Below, piece by piece: positions 43,821 through 53,445 of a stretch of DNA of 64,000 nt. The stretch covers positions 62,001 through 126,000 of the forward strand of contig JAFWVY010000023.1 in the NCBI GenBank assembly GCA_017523725.1, written 5' to 3'. The notes beneath the pieces were generated by a model that was not told where the DNA came from, did no database searches, and saw only the letters and a list, made by a program, of their open reading frames with translations. The translations under genes were made by a program, and so were the position numbers. The number at the start of each line of letters is the position of its first letter. Positions within the stretch are counted from its first letter, which is position 1. The stretch is from Bacteroidales bacterium. Lineage in GTDB: Bacteria; Bacteroidota; Bacteroidia; Bacteroidales; UBA4181.

Positions 43821-44723
43821 ATGTCATATAAACTTACACATCTCAAGGAATTGGAGGCAGAGTCCGTCTATGTACTGCGCGAAGTGGCGGCACAGTTTGA
43901 ACGGCCGGCCATCCTCTTTTCAGGCGGCAAGGATTCCATCGTGGTAACCTATCTGGCTTGCAAGGCTTTTTATCCCGCCAAGATTCCGTTCCCGCTGCTG
44001 CATATCGACACCGGACACAATTTCAAGGAGACGATGGCGTACCGCGACGCGTTGGTGGAAAAACTGGGTGCCCGTCTTGTCGTCGGGTCGGTACAGGAAA
44101 GCATCGACAGCGGGCGTGTCAAAGAGGAAAAGGGCTACAATGCCAGCCGAAACCGGCTTCAGACGACTACGCTGCTGGACACCATTGAGCGATATAAATT
44201 CGATGCGTGTGTCGGCGGTGCGCGCCGTGATGAAGAGAAGGCCCGGGCGAAGGAGCGTTTTTTTTCGCATCGCGACGAGTTCGGCCAGTGGAATCCCAAA
44301 AATCAGCGGCCCGAACTGTGGAATATCTTTAACGGCAAGAAGCATGTGGGCGAGCATTTCCGCGTCTTTCCCATCAGCAACTGGACCGAGATGGATGTCT
44401 GGCAGTATATCTGTCAGGAACGGATTGAGATGCCGAGCCTGTACTTTACCCATGAACGGGCCTGTTTCCTTCGGGACGGGCAGTGGCTGGCCGCCGAGCC
44501 GTGCATGACGCTGAAACCGGACGAGGAAGTCGTAGTCCGGCAGGTCCGTTGCCGTACCATCGGCGATATCAGTTGTACGGGGCTCACCGTGTCCGCGGCG
44601 CATAGCGTGGAGGATATCATTGCCGAGATTGCTGCGACGCGTGTAACCGAGCGTGGCGGGCGCGCCGATGACAAACGGAGCGAAACCTCCATGGAGGACC
44701 GGAAACGGGAGGGTTATTTCTGA
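43821..44723 (+). CDS. cysD: Sulfate adenylyltransferase small subunit CysD
   Basis: 300-residue PP-loop ATP pyrophosphatase that adenylates sulfate to APS together with the CysN GTPase. It begins LTHLKELEAESVYVLREV and has the PP-loop AILFSGGKDSIV, VGGARRDEEKARAKER and FRVFPISNWTEMDVW. Length is normal. It opens the sulfate-activation genes cysD-cysN-cysH, 11 bases after pstB, so it may be cotranscribed with the pst genes or have its own promoter inside pstB. Confidence 0.97.
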   Translation: MSYKLTHLKELEAESVYVLREVAAQFERPAILFSGGKDSIVVTYLACKAFYPAKIPFPLLHIDTGHNFKETMAYRDALVEKLGARLVVGSVQESIDSGRVKEEKGYNASRNRLQTTTLLDTIERYKFDACVGGARRDEEKARAKERFFSHRDEFGQWNPKNQRPELWNIFNGKKHVGEHFRVFPISNWTEMDVWQYICQERIEMPSLYFTHERACFLRDGQWLAAEPCMTLKPDEEVVVRQVRCRTIGDISCTGLTVSAAHSVEDIIAEIAATRVTERGGRADDKRSETSMEDRKREGYF

Positions 44724-44781
44724 TTCTCCTGTAAAGTGTGTCCGGCGGACACGGAAAACCGCCGGAGAAAAACAGAAAAAA

Positions 44782-46059
44782 ATGAACACAAAAGGATATT
44801 TGGATATGGAACTTCTGCGCTTTACGACGGCAGGAAGCGTGGACGACGGGAAGAGCACCCTTATCGGCCGGTTGCTGTACGACAGCAAGTCGATTTTCGA
44901 GGACCAGCTCGAAGCCGTCGAGCAGGCATCCCGCAGCCGCGGCAACGAAGAAGTGAACCTGGCCCTGCTTACCGACGGCCTGCGTGCCGAGCGGGAGCAA
45001 GGCATTACCATTGATGTGGCTTACAGATACTTTGCTACACCAAAACGCAAGTTTATCATTGCCGACACACCGGGACATGTCCAGTATACGCGGAACATGG
45101 TGACCGGTGCCTCGACCGCCGACCTGGCCGTCATCCTTATTGATGCGCGCAATGGGGTTGTTGAGCAGACCATCCGCCACTCTTTCATTGCCCGCTTGTT
45201 GGGAATTCCGCATATTGCCGTCTGTTTCAACAAGATGGATCTTATTGATTTTTCTGAAGACAAGTTCCTGGAGATTGAGCGCTCTTACCGCCGGATGAGC
45301 GAAAAAATGGACAACCGGGCCAGTCTGTATTTCCTGCCGATTTCGGCCAAATACGGCGATAATGTGGTGGAGTCTTCGGCTCGTATGCCCTGGTATCGGG
45401 GCGAAACGCTGATGCAGTTGCTGGAGAATGTGCCCATTGTGCATAAACAGGGCGATCCGGACCAGCCGCTCCGTTTTCCCGTGCAGTATGTCATCCGTCC
45501 CATATCCGACAAGTTCCCCGATTTCAGGGCCTATGCCGGCCGTCTGAGCGGCGGTGTGCTGCGTCCCGGACAGTCCGTCCGCGTGTTGCCATCCGGATTC
45601 GAAACCCGTGTCAAGGCCGTCATGCAGGCGGAAAAGACGCTAGAAACCGCTCATACGCCGGAGTCTGTATCCGTGCTGTTGGAAGACGACATTGACATCA
45701 GCCGTGGTGATATGCTGGTGGATACGGAATCTGTGCAGCCGTTCGTCGGACAACAGCTGAAGATGATGGTCTGCTGGTTCAATGCGCAGCCGATGCAGCT
45801 TCGCCGCCGTTACATCCTGCGCGGGAGCGTTTCCGAGGTCATCGGCATGGTCCAGGGCATCGACTATCGTGTGGATATGCATACACTCGATCAGATTGTC
45901 GGTGATACTGAATTAAAAATGAATGACATTGCAATGATAACTGTCCGAACCGCCGGTCCGTTGGTATACGACCGTTATGCTGACAACCGGACCACGGGCT
46001 CCCTTGTTTTCATCGATGCCGACAGTTTCGAGACGGTCGGCGGAGGCATGATTCAGTAA
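44782..46059 (+). CDS. cysN: Sulfate adenylyltransferase large subunit CysN (GTPase)
   Basis: 425-residue EF-Tu-like GTPase that drives APS formation with CysD. G1 is GSVDDGKST, G2 region GITIDVAYRYF, G3 DTPGHVQYTRNM, and G4 NKMD. There is no APS kinase (CysC) fusion at the C-terminus, consistent with reduction of APS rather than PAPS. I chose MNTKGYLDME at 44782; the frame is open further upstream but overlaps cysD. Confidence 0.95.
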   Translation: MNTKGYLDMELLRFTTAGSVDDGKSTLIGRLLYDSKSIFEDQLEAVEQASRSRGNEEVNLALLTDGLRAEREQGITIDVAYRYFATPKRKFIIADTPGHVQYTRNMVTGASTADLAVILIDARNGVVEQTIRHSFIARLLGIPHIAVCFNKMDLIDFSEDKFLEIERSYRRMSEKMDNRASLYFLPISAKYGDNVVESSARMPWYRGETLMQLLENVPIVHKQGDPDQPLRFPVQYVIRPISDKFPDFRAYAGRLSGGVLRPGQSVRVLPSGFETRVKAVMQAEKTLETAHTPESVSVLLEDDIDISRGDMLVDTESVQPFVGQQLKMMVCWFNAQPMQLRRRYILRGSVSEVIGMVQGIDYRVDMHTLDQIVGDTELKMNDIAMITVRTAGPLVYDRYADNRTTGSLVFIDADSFETVGGGMIQ

Positions 46060-46081
46060 AGACCTTTTTTGTCAGAAATAC

Positions 46082-46798
46082 ATGAAAACATTCTCCCCAT
46101 CAGAAATCCGGCGTCTGAATGATTCATTCGACGGCCAGCCGCCGCAGGATGTGCTGCGCAGCGTCATGGACATGTTCGGTGACCGCATTGCGCTGTCCTC
46201 CAGTCTGAGTATCGAGGACCAGACCTTGACGGACATGATGTTGAAACTCAATCCGCGGGCGCGGATCTTCACCCTGGATACCGGCCGGTTGTTTCCCGAA
46301 ACTTATGCCCTGATTGACAAGACCAACCTGCACTACGGCATTCATATCGAGATGTTCGTACCTCAGACGGAGGCATTGCAGGAAATGGTGAATGTGCATG
46401 GAATCAACCTCTTCTATGAAAGTCTTGAAAAGCGTCATCTGTGTTGTCAGGTGCGGAAACTGGAGCCGCTTTCACGGGCATTCAGGATGCTTGACGCCTG
46501 GATTTGCGGCTTGCGGCGCAGTCAGTCGGTCACCCGGGGCGACATGCAGCTGATAGAATGGGACGACCGGCACGGTCTGCTCAAGATTAATCCGCTGATT
46601 GCATGGAGCGAAGAGCAGACATGGGATTATATCCGCACCCATGAGGTGCCATATAACAAATTGTACGACAAAGGTTTTCCGAGCATAGGCTGCCAGCCTT
46701 GCACCCGTGCCGTGCCACCCGGCGGCGATATCCGTTCCGGCCGTTGGTGGTGGGAAGATCCGCAGCACCGCGAGTGCGGGCTGCACAGTCGGGAATAA
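46082..46798 (+). CDS. cysH: APS reductase-type CysH (Fe-S adenylyl-sulfate reductase)
   Basis: 238 residues. The core is the PP-loop-derived ALSSSLSIEDQTLTDMM, FTLDTGRL, a Cys pair in HLCCQVRK and a CxxC in GCQPCTRAV, and the catalytic cysteine near the end in ECGLH. The four Cys (CC plus CxxC) bind a [4Fe-4S] cluster, a feature of APS-type enzymes, in agreement with the lack of cysC. It reduces APS to sulfite. No sulfite reductase genes (cysIJ) are in the window. It lies 22 bases after cysN. Confidence 0.93.
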   Translation: MKTFSPSEIRRLNDSFDGQPPQDVLRSVMDMFGDRIALSSSLSIEDQTLTDMMLKLNPRARIFTLDTGRLFPETYALIDKTNLHYGIHIEMFVPQTEALQEMVNVHGINLFYESLEKRHLCCQVRKLEPLSRAFRMLDAWICGLRRSQSVTRGDMQLIEWDDRHGLLKINPLIAWSEEQTWDYIRTHEVPYNKLYDKGFPSIGCQPCTRAVPPGGDIRSGRWWWEDPQHRECGLHSRE

Positions 46799-46815
46799 TA
46801 TTCAGTTTTTATTCA

Positions 46816-46823
46816 TATTTTTG
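46816..46823 (+). promoter_or_regulatory. -7 box for the AraC-type regulator
   Basis: TATTTTTG is a full match to TAnnTTTG, 22 bases before the start at 46845 and after the cysH stop. Confidence 0.6.
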
Positions 46824-46844
46824 CCAATTCTATCATTTCTCAGG

Positions 46845-47375
46845 ATGCTTGTCTCAGTCTGGCAAATCTCGTTTCTTGTTTCGCTCGTGGCGGCGGTCGT
46901 TTTTCTTGGCCTGTTCGTCCGGAGCCGCCGGCTGTACAAGAATCTTCTGAAAAAAAACCTGCAGGAACAGAACTTTGTATATCCGCTTTATGACAAAGTG
47001 GATTTTGCCGGGGTGAAGACCGAATCCGGGCAGGACCAGGTCATCATCCGGCAGTTGCAGACTTTGTTCGAGACCGACAAGATTTACCTTTCGCCCGATC
47101 TTACGGTCGGCAGTCTGGCGCGCGACATGGGGATTGCGCGGGGTACACTGTCGCGGATTGTCAATCATTATTTCCACAAGAATTTTCCGGCTCTGCTTAA
47201 TCAGTACCGTATCAACGAGTCTCTGCATCTTCTGACGGATGCGGCCAGCCGGAACTGGACCCTGGAAGTGATAGGTGAAAAGTGCGGTTACCGCAACCGT
47301 CAGCTTTTCCACTCCGCCTTCAAGAAAGAAACCGGCCTTACGCCCAACCGGTTCCGGAAGATAGCTGGCATGTAG
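46845..47375 (+). CDS. Membrane-tethered AraC-type transcription regulator
   Basis: 176 residues. The N-terminus contains one predicted membrane helix (about residues 4-25, VWQISFLVSLVAAVVFLGLFV), followed by a linker and an AraC-type two-HTH domain (about 80-175): LARDMGIARGTLSRIVNHYFHKNFPALLNQYRINESLHLL, then EVIGEKCGYRNRQLFHSAFKKETGLTPNRFRK. There is no sensor domain. Membrane-anchored HTH proteins may act through proteolysis or as local regulators. The start at 46845 lies 22 bases after its -7 box. The target is unknown; the neighbours are cysH and the DAHP synthase gene. Confidence 0.82.
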   Translation: MLVSVWQISFLVSLVAAVVFLGLFVRSRRLYKNLLKKNLQEQNFVYPLYDKVDFAGVKTESGQDQVIIRQLQTLFETDKIYLSPDLTVGSLARDMGIARGTLSRIVNHYFHKNFPALLNQYRINESLHLLTDAASRNWTLEVIGEKCGYRNRQLFHSAFKKETGLTPNRFRKIAGM

Positions 47376-47500
47376 TCCACAGGAATCCCGGTAGCCGTCG
47401 CTCTTGCGAAAATCCGGCCTTGCCGGGCCGGAATCTATGAAATATTTCGTAACATTGCGGCCAGGTAGCCGGTGGTTGAGAAACCGATGCCTCCAGTTTC

Positions 47501-48634
47501 ATGCAGATATCACTTCGTCTTGAGAATCCTATCCCGGCGGGATGCAACCGGCGGCCTTTTGTCATGGCCGGCCCGTGCAGCGCCGAGACGGAGCAGCAGG
47601 TCATGGAAACGGCACGGCCGCTGGCAGCCATGGGTGTCGGCGTATTCCGGGCCGGGCTCTGGAAGCCGCGCACAAGACCCGATTCGTTCGAAGGCGTCGG
47701 TGCGGCGGGTCTGCCCTGGCTGCAACGTGTCAAGACGGAACTCGGGCTGCCGGTGGCGGTCGAGGTGGCCAGTGTGCGCCATGTGGAAGAAGCGCTCAAC
47801 CACGGTATCGATGTGTTCTGGCTCGGTGCCCGGACCACGGCCAATCCGTTCGCGGTGCAGGAAATTACGGAAGCGCTGCGGGGGACGGATGTGTCAGTCT
47901 GGGTGAAAAATCCGATCAATCCGGACGTGGATCTCTGGATTGGTGCGCTGGAGCGGTTGAACCGGGCGGGCATCACCCGGCTCGGAGCCGTTCACCGGGG
48001 ATTCTCGGCTTTCGGCGCCACGGCCTACCGTAATGTACCCTACTGGCAGATACCCATTGAGTTGCATCGACGGATTCCGGAACTCCGCCTGCTGGTCGAT
48101 CCGAGTCACATCGGGGGAAGCCGCGACCGTGTGGCGGCACTGGCGCAGTATGCCATGAATCTCGATTTCGACGGGTTGATGGTGGAGGTGCACTGCTGCC
48201 CGGAACGGGCCTTGAGCGATGCCGCGCAGCAACTGACGCCGGACGGCCTGCAGACGATGCTGCAGCGGCTCCGGTTGCGTCGGCCGCAGGTGAAGGAGGG
48301 CGACCTGGCCGTGTTGCAGCGTTTCCGGGACGATCTGACCCGGATCGACGACCAGGTGCTCGAACTGCTGGCGCGCCGCATGTCCGTTTCGGACCGCATC
48401 GGCCGGCTGAAGAAGGAGAATAATGTCGTCATTCTGCAGCGGGAACGTTGGAACGAAGTGCTGGCGCATATGGGTGCGGTGGCCCGTGAGAAGGGGTTGA
48501 GCGACGAGTTTGTCATGAAACTGTACGATGCCATTCACGCCGAATCGATCGAACGTCAGCAGCGGGTGATGGAGGATTCGCCGGAACAAGCGTGCACCCG
48601 GATGGATGACGATGTGGATAATAAACTGAAATAA
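47501..48634 (+). CDS. Bifunctional DAHP synthase / chorismate mutase
   Basis: 377 residues. The N-terminal two thirds is a DAHP synthase of the KDSA/KDO8P-like type (PFVMAGPCSAE, FRAGLWKPRTRP, DPSHIGGSRDRV, EVHCCPERALSD), which joins PEP and erythrose-4-phosphate at the entry of the shikimate pathway. From about residue 270 a type II (AroQ) chorismate mutase domain follows (DDQVLELLARRMSVSDRIGRLKKE, ILQRERWNEVL), which makes prephenate. It opens the aro block, 11 bases before aroD. Confidence 0.92.
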   Translation: MQISLRLENPIPAGCNRRPFVMAGPCSAETEQQVMETARPLAAMGVGVFRAGLWKPRTRPDSFEGVGAAGLPWLQRVKTELGLPVAVEVASVRHVEEALNHGIDVFWLGARTTANPFAVQEITEALRGTDVSVWVKNPINPDVDLWIGALERLNRAGITRLGAVHRGFSAFGATAYRNVPYWQIPIELHRRIPELRLLVDPSHIGGSRDRVAALAQYAMNLDFDGLMVEVHCCPERALSDAAQQLTPDGLQTMLQRLRLRRPQVKEGDLAVLQRFRDDLTRIDDQVLELLARRMSVSDRIGRLKKENNVVILQRERWNEVLAHMGAVAREKGLSDEFVMKLYDAIHAESIERQQRVMEDSPEQACTRMDDDVDNKLK

Positions 48635-48645
48635 AACGATATGCG

Positions 48646-49293
48646 ATGATTTGCGTCAGTCTTTCAAAAATGGATTTCGAAACCTGTCTCGCCTGGACGG
48701 AGAAGGCGGATGCGCTGGAACTCCGGCTGGATCTCCTGGATCCGCTCTCCCCGGAACAGATGCAGGCCATCACCACGAGCGGTGCCCAGTGGATCGCTAC
48801 ATGCAGGCCGGGGAGCATGGACGAGGAAACGCGGTATGCCTGTCTTTCGCAGGCCATTGTCTGCGGAGCGACGTTTGTCGATGTAGAGTACGAGGCCGGG
48901 AAAGAGTACCGTGAGGCGCTGATGCACACGGCCCGTCAGTTCAGCTGCAATATCATCATGTCGTATCATAACACGGAGAATACACCCGATGCTGCGGCGC
49001 TGAAGCATCTGGTCCGCGAATGTTTCAACCGGGGGGCGGACTATGTCAAGGTGGTGACGACGGTACAGTCGGAGGCCGACGAAGCGACGGTGCTCGGCCT
49101 GTACGACCACTTCGACCAGCTGATGGCTTTCGGCATGGGTGAACACAGCCGTGCCTTGCGCATCAAGGCGGCGCCGAAAAGCGTCTTTACTTATGTGGCT
49201 CCGGACGCGGAACATCTGACGGCGCCGGGGCAGATATCATGGCAGGAAGCGCTCGACCTGCAGTTGGACCGGTCGGATGAAAATCAGGATTAG
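48646..49293 (+). CDS. aroD: Type I 3-dehydroquinate dehydratase
   Basis: 215-residue TIM-barrel dehydratase forming 3-dehydroshikimate. It begins MICVSLSKMD and has ALELRLDLLDP (Glu/Arg), NIIMSYHNTENTP (catalytic His) and DYVKVVTTVQ (Schiff-base Lys), the class I catalytic set, in contrast to the type II enzymes found in many bacteria. It lies between the DAHP synthase/mutase and aroC with spacings of 11 and 3 bases. Confidence 0.93.
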   Translation: MICVSLSKMDFETCLAWTEKADALELRLDLLDPLSPEQMQAITTSGAQWIATCRPGSMDEETRYACLSQAIVCGATFVDVEYEAGKEYREALMHTARQFSCNIIMSYHNTENTPDAAALKHLVRECFNRGADYVKVVTTVQSEADEATVLGLYDHFDQLMAFGMGEHSRALRIKAAPKSVFTYVAPDAEHLTAPGQISWQEALDLQLDRSDENQD

Positions 49294-49296
49294 CAT

Positions 49297-50271
49297 ATGA
49301 ATACATTTGGAAACGCATTTCGTGTCAGTATTTTCGGCGAATCGCACGGACCGTGCATCGGGGTGACCGTGGACGGATGTCCTGCCGGCATTCCCCTGAC
49401 AGAAGATGATTTTACGCGTGATCTGGGCCGCCGCAAGGCAGGCGCGACGGGTACGACTCCCCGCGTGGAGCGCGATGAACCACGGATTGTATCGGGCGTG
49501 TTCAACGATTTCACCACGGGGGCGCCCCTGACGATACTGTTCGACAATGAAAATGTCCAGTCGTCCGACTATGCCCGGTTCAACCGGTATCCCCGGCCGA
49601 GTCATGCCGATTTCGTGGCGGTGCGCAAGTTTGACGATTTTGCCGATTACCGAGGCGGCGGTCACTTCTCCGGTCGGCTGACCCTGCCGCTGGTGGCGGC
49701 TGGTGTCGTGGCCAAGAAAGTGATTTCGCCCATGTCGGTCCAAGCTTCCGTGGTGGAGATAGGCGGCGAGACCGCTCCGTCCGCCTGGTTGCCGCTGTTG
49801 GAGAAGATGCGGGCGGAAAAGGATTCTGTCGGCGGCATCGTGGCGTGTACGGCTTCGCATATTCCCATCGGTCTCGGCGAACCGTTCTTCGATTCGGCCG
49901 AGGCGCTGATCTCGCATCTGATGTTTTCCATTCCGGCGGTCAAGGCCGTGGAGTTCGGGTCCGGGTTCGGGGCCGCCCGCATGAAGGGCAGCGAACACAA
50001 TGACGTCATCGTTTCGCCCGACGGGACGACACGGACCAATCACGCCGGCGGTATCGTCGGTGGAATCACCAATGGCAATGACTTGGTTTTCAGGATTGCC
50101 GTGAAACCTACCGCTTCCATCGGGAAGGAGCAGGACACCATCAGTCTCGATACCGGGGCGCCGGCCAAGATCACGATCAAAGGACGGCACGATGTGTGCA
50201 TCGCCCTGCGGGTGCCACCGGTCGTGGAAGCCTGTACGGCCATTGCGCTGGCCGACCTGTTCCGCCGATAG
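49297..50271 (+). CDS. aroC: Chorismate synthase
   Basis: 324 residues; usual enzymes are 350-390, so this is a compact form. It has the signature FGESHGPCIGVTVDGCPAG at the N-terminus, RRKAGATG.TPRVERDE (FMN/EPSP binding), GGGHFSGR, HNDVIV, RTNHAGGIVGGITNG and a C-terminal PPVVEACTAIALADL. It eliminates phosphate from EPSP to make chorismate, the branch point for aromatic amino acids, folate and quinones. Last gene of the aro group. The spacer to the next gene contains that gene's -7 box. Confidence 0.95.
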   Translation: MNTFGNAFRVSIFGESHGPCIGVTVDGCPAGIPLTEDDFTRDLGRRKAGATGTTPRVERDEPRIVSGVFNDFTTGAPLTILFDNENVQSSDYARFNRYPRPSHADFVAVRKFDDFADYRGGGHFSGRLTLPLVAAGVVAKKVISPMSVQASVVEIGGETAPSAWLPLLEKMRAEKDSVGGIVACTASHIPIGLGEPFFDSAEALISHLMFSIPAVKAVEFGSGFGAARMKGSEHNDVIVSPDGTTRTNHAGGIVGGITNGNDLVFRIAVKPTASIGKEQDTISLDTGAPAKITIKGRHDVCIALRVPPVVEACTAIALADLFRR

Positions 50272-50379
50272 AGCAGATGTTTTTCCGCTGGAACGGCGGT
50301 CGTCGGAAAACCGGATTTTTCCGAAAAAAGCCGGAACGAGAGTAAACGTTCTATGCCTTTCGGAAGTCAAATATTAAAG

Positions 50380-50387
50380 TATATTTG
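50380..50387 (+). promoter_or_regulatory. -7 box for the MG2-domain protein
   Basis: TATATTTG is a full match to TAnnTTTG, 22 bases before the start at 50410. The earlier in-frame ATG at 50353 is upstream of it, which supports the later start. Confidence 0.62.
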
Positions 50388-50409
50388 CCCTTTTATTATA
50401 ATACCCCAT

Positions 50410-53400
50410 ATGATGAAAAAACTGCGTCTGCAGCTCCGGTTGGTCCTGGCCTTGTGCATGCTGTGCCTGCCGGCTCTGCTTTCCGCCCAGACCCCTTTGT
50501 CGGACGAAGCCCGTGCGGCTGATGCCGCTTCGTTGCGTCAGGTGATGGAAAAATATGAGTATTACACGAAAACCACCCCGCACGAGAAGGTGTACCTGCA
50601 TCTCGACAAACCGTACTACACCAAAGGCGACACCATCTGGTACAAAGCCTATATGCTGTTCGCCGACAGTTTTCATCCGGACACACTCAACCTGACGTTG
50701 TACGTCGATGTCGTGCAGCCGGATGGCCGCATTCTCGCCGAGCAGCGGATACGGGTCATCGACGGGATCGGACATGGGCAGTTTGTCTTTCCGGACGCTT
50801 TGACGCCAGGTTTCTACATGATACGGGCCTACACTTCCTGGATGCGGAATTTTACCGATGAGCCCCTGTTCAGCCGGCTGATTCCGGTATATGGCCAGGA
50901 GGTGACGGATGCGTCGTATCATTGGAATACATCATACCGCATCGTGTCCGGACATCAGGTAGATACGCTGCAGATGACGCTTTTCCTGACCGACAACCGG
51001 TATGTCTCCAAACCGGATGAACCGTTCCGGTTTGATTTCCGGGCGCGCGGACTGCATGCGGTGCAGGGTGAGCCCGAGACGGAAAAGGACGGAACCTACC
51101 AGTTGAACATCACGCTTCCCAAACAGCTTAAGAAAGCAACGGGCAATCTGAGCCTGACGGTCGGCGAGGGCAAAAGCCGGGAGAAACTGACAATGTCGGT
51201 GCCGTTGCTCCGGACTGACAGTATCGGCGTACGATTCTTCCCCGAAGGCGGTCATCTGGTGACCGGCGTGTGCAGCCGTGTCGCTTTCCAGGTGCTCGAT
51301 GCCGGCGGGACGGGTGTGCCGGCGACCGGTACGGTGTTCACATCCGACGGCCGGGTCGTGCAGACCTTTACGGCCGACAGAAAGGGGGTGGGAGCCTTTT
51401 ATCTGACGCCGACCCCCGGTCAGCGCTATTATGCCGAGGTCGAGACAGACTATGGCGCCGGTCAGCTGCTTGAGGCGCGCGCCGACCTGCCGGAAGCCCT
51501 TCCGAAGGGTTATGTCATGGAAGTGTTCAACCTCAACGGCCGGGAGGTGCAGGTCTGCATCAAGCGCAAAGGCATCGCGGCCGAGGAACTGCTGGGCATG
51601 ACTGTCCGTTCCGGCGGCCGGTTGGCTTTTGCCAAAATGCTGGCAGTCAAGCAGGATTCGCTGATGTTTTCACTGCCCCGTCAGGATTTTCCGTCGGGCG
51701 TTTCGCAGATTACACTGTTCGGTGCCTCCGGACAGCCGCTGGCCGAGCGTCTGGTCTTCGTAAATAACTATAAACCCCTTAAAATCAACATAAGTGCACC
51801 GCAGGATGTCTATAAGCCACGTGAACTTGTCAAGATGGATATTTCTGTGACCGATGCGGACGGACGTCCGGTGGAAGCCGACCTTTCGCTGTCTGTGACG
51901 GATGCTGCACAGGTCATCGACACCTCGCGTTTTGAGATGAACATTCTGACACAGATGCTGTTGCAGTCTGATTTGCGTGGTCGTATCACAGACCCCGGCT
52001 ATTATGTGGGCGATTCGACGATGGCTTCGCGCAAGGCACTCGAAATGCTGATGCTGACGCAGGGATGGCGACGCTACGACCTGAGCGGTGCGCTCGATGA
52101 AGCAACCCCTGATTATCCCTGGCGTTTCGAATGGGGTCTCAAGATCCGCGGCGTGGTGCGTCATATGACTCTCAACTATCCGTTGCCGGACCATCAGGTA
52201 ACCCGTATGATGGGAACCATCAAGAAAGACGCCTTCAGCGACAGCCGCTGGAAGCACGAGGTGCGCGGCTGGGACTACAAGCTGCCTTCGGGCGAAGGTA
52301 CTGCAGCGCAGGAGAAAAGCGACGGATTCCAGCTGGCGGAGATAGACCAGGCGGAGACGGACGAGCACGGAGAGTTCCTGTTCTATACCGGTCTGGAGGG
52401 CCAGTATATGATGGTTCTGCAGACCAAGAAATCTGCGGACAACAGCCGTTCTGCCCGGCGGAACAGCGAAGCTGCCGTCGTGGACCGGCGCATCGAATTG
52501 TACGATATGACCGACTCGCTGCCGACGGTGCCGTTCATGCAGCAGCTCGACATGCGTCCCGATGAGAAGGCGGCATACCTGGCGGCACTCCGTGCGCAGG
52601 AGGCCGTGGAAGCCGATATCGACGTGGAAGACCGTGAATTGCGTATCCTTCGCGATTCGCTCACCACTTATATTATTCCGGCGGTCGAAGTCGTCGAGCC
52701 GCTGCTCGTTGCCAAGAACATGGCACGGGAGATGTCGTCGTATCAGGTGGATGCCGAAATCGCTGCGCTGATGCTGGCCAACCTGGACAACTCCACGCAT
52801 ATCCCGACGCTGTACGAGATTCTGCAGTACATGTATCCCAACAAAATGTATATCGTCGAAAACTTCGACGAGGACGGAAATTCCACCGGAAATACCTACA
52901 CATGGCTGGGCCGCCCCATCCTGACGCTCGACCTGACGCCGAAGTTGCCGCGTGATTTCGACAAGAACGCCGGCATGAGCTACCGCAGCATTGAATCGAT
53001 CTATGTGGTGGATTCCGAGAATCCCATTCCTGAGATTTACCAGCGTCTGAAAAACTACTCGGAATACTGGGACGATCTGTACGACCTGCAGAGTGCGGAG
53101 GTCTTCGGTGCGGTTGTCGTCATGTACACGCGGACGGAGACCAAGCAGCCCATTTCGGGCATCCGGCGGACGCTCTGGGAAGGCTATGCCGCGCCGGTCG
53201 AATTCTACAGTCCTGACTATGCCTCTTACAATCCGGACGATCCGTTCGATGTCGCCGCGCACGAATACGACCGCCGCAGTACGCTGTATTGGAATCCTTC
53301 TGTCCGCACGGGGGCAGATGGCAAGGCCTCGGTCTCGTTCTACAATTCGGACCGTTACACGCGCTTGAACACCCGCATCGAAGGCATCACGGCCGACGGC

Positions 53401-53424
53401 CGGCTCGGTGCGATGCGGAGGTGA
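50410..53424 (+). CDS. Large secreted MG2-domain, TonB-plug-like protein
   Basis: 1004 residues with a signal peptide (about 1-26, ending LLSAQ). An alpha-2-macroglobulin MG2-like domain opens the protein (EKVYLHLDKPYYTKGDTIWYKAYML), a common start of Bacteroidota surface proteins, followed by several beta-sandwich domains. The C-terminal quarter (about residues 860-910) carries a degenerate TonB plug-like stretch (RSIESIYVV, then AEVFGAVVVMYTR), but no barrel strands follow. It is likely outer-membrane or periplasmic and may assist a surface complex; function is unknown. It has its own -7 box and is followed by a bidirectional terminator. Two adjacent ATGs (50410, 50413) are possible starts. 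Confidence 0.8.
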   Translation: MMKKLRLQLRLVLALCMLCLPALLSAQTPLSDEARAADAASLRQVMEKYEYYTKTTPHEKVYLHLDKPYYTKGDTIWYKAYMLFADSFHPDTLNLTLYVDVVQPDGRILAEQRIRVIDGIGHGQFVFPDALTPGFYMIRAYTSWMRNFTDEPLFSRLIPVYGQEVTDASYHWNTSYRIVSGHQVDTLQMTLFLTDNRYVSKPDEPFRFDFRARGLHAVQGEPETEKDGTYQLNITLPKQLKKATGNLSLTVGEGKSREKLTMSVPLLRTDSIGVRFFPEGGHLVTGVCSRVAFQVLDAGGTGVPATGTVFTSDGRVVQTFTADRKGVGAFYLTPTPGQRYYAEVETDYGAGQLLEARADLPEALPKGYVMEVFNLNGREVQVCIKRKGIAAEELLGMTVRSGGRLAFAKMLAVKQDSLMFSLPRQDFPSGVSQITLFGASGQPLAERLVFVNNYKPLKINISAPQDVYKPRELVKMDISVTDADGRPVEADLSLSVTDAAQVIDTSRFEMNILTQMLLQSDLRGRITDPGYYVGDSTMASRKALEMLMLTQGWRRYDLSGALDEATPDYPWRFEWGLKIRGVVRHMTLNYPLPDHQVTRMMGTIKKDAFSDSRWKHEVRGWDYKLPSGEGTAAQEKSDGFQLAEIDQAETDEHGEFLFYTGLEGQYMMVLQTKKSADNSRSARRNSEAAVVDRRIELYDMTDSLPTVPFMQQLDMRPDEKAAYLAALRAQEAVEADIDVEDRELRILRDSLTTYIIPAVEVVEPLLVAKNMAREMSSYQVDAEIAALMLANLDNSTHIPTLYEILQYMYPNKMYIVENFDEDGNSTGNTYTWLGRPILTLDLTPKLPRDFDKNAGMSYRSIESIYVVDSENPIPEIYQRLKNYSEYWDDLYDLQSAEVFGAVVVMYTRTETKQPISGIRRTLWEGYAAPVEFYSPDYASYNPDDPFDVAAHEYDRRSTLYWNPSVRTGADGKASVSFYNSDRYTRLNTRIEGITADGRLGAMRR

Positions 53425-53445
53425 TGTGTCCATCCGCACACACTA

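Noticed and set aside
46082-46798. CysH as PAPS reductase
   Set aside because: The CC and CxxC cysteine set and absence of CysC fit APS reduction instead.
50276-50335. Weak inverted repeats after aroC as terminator
   Set aside because: Imperfect stems and no T-run; not enough to call.
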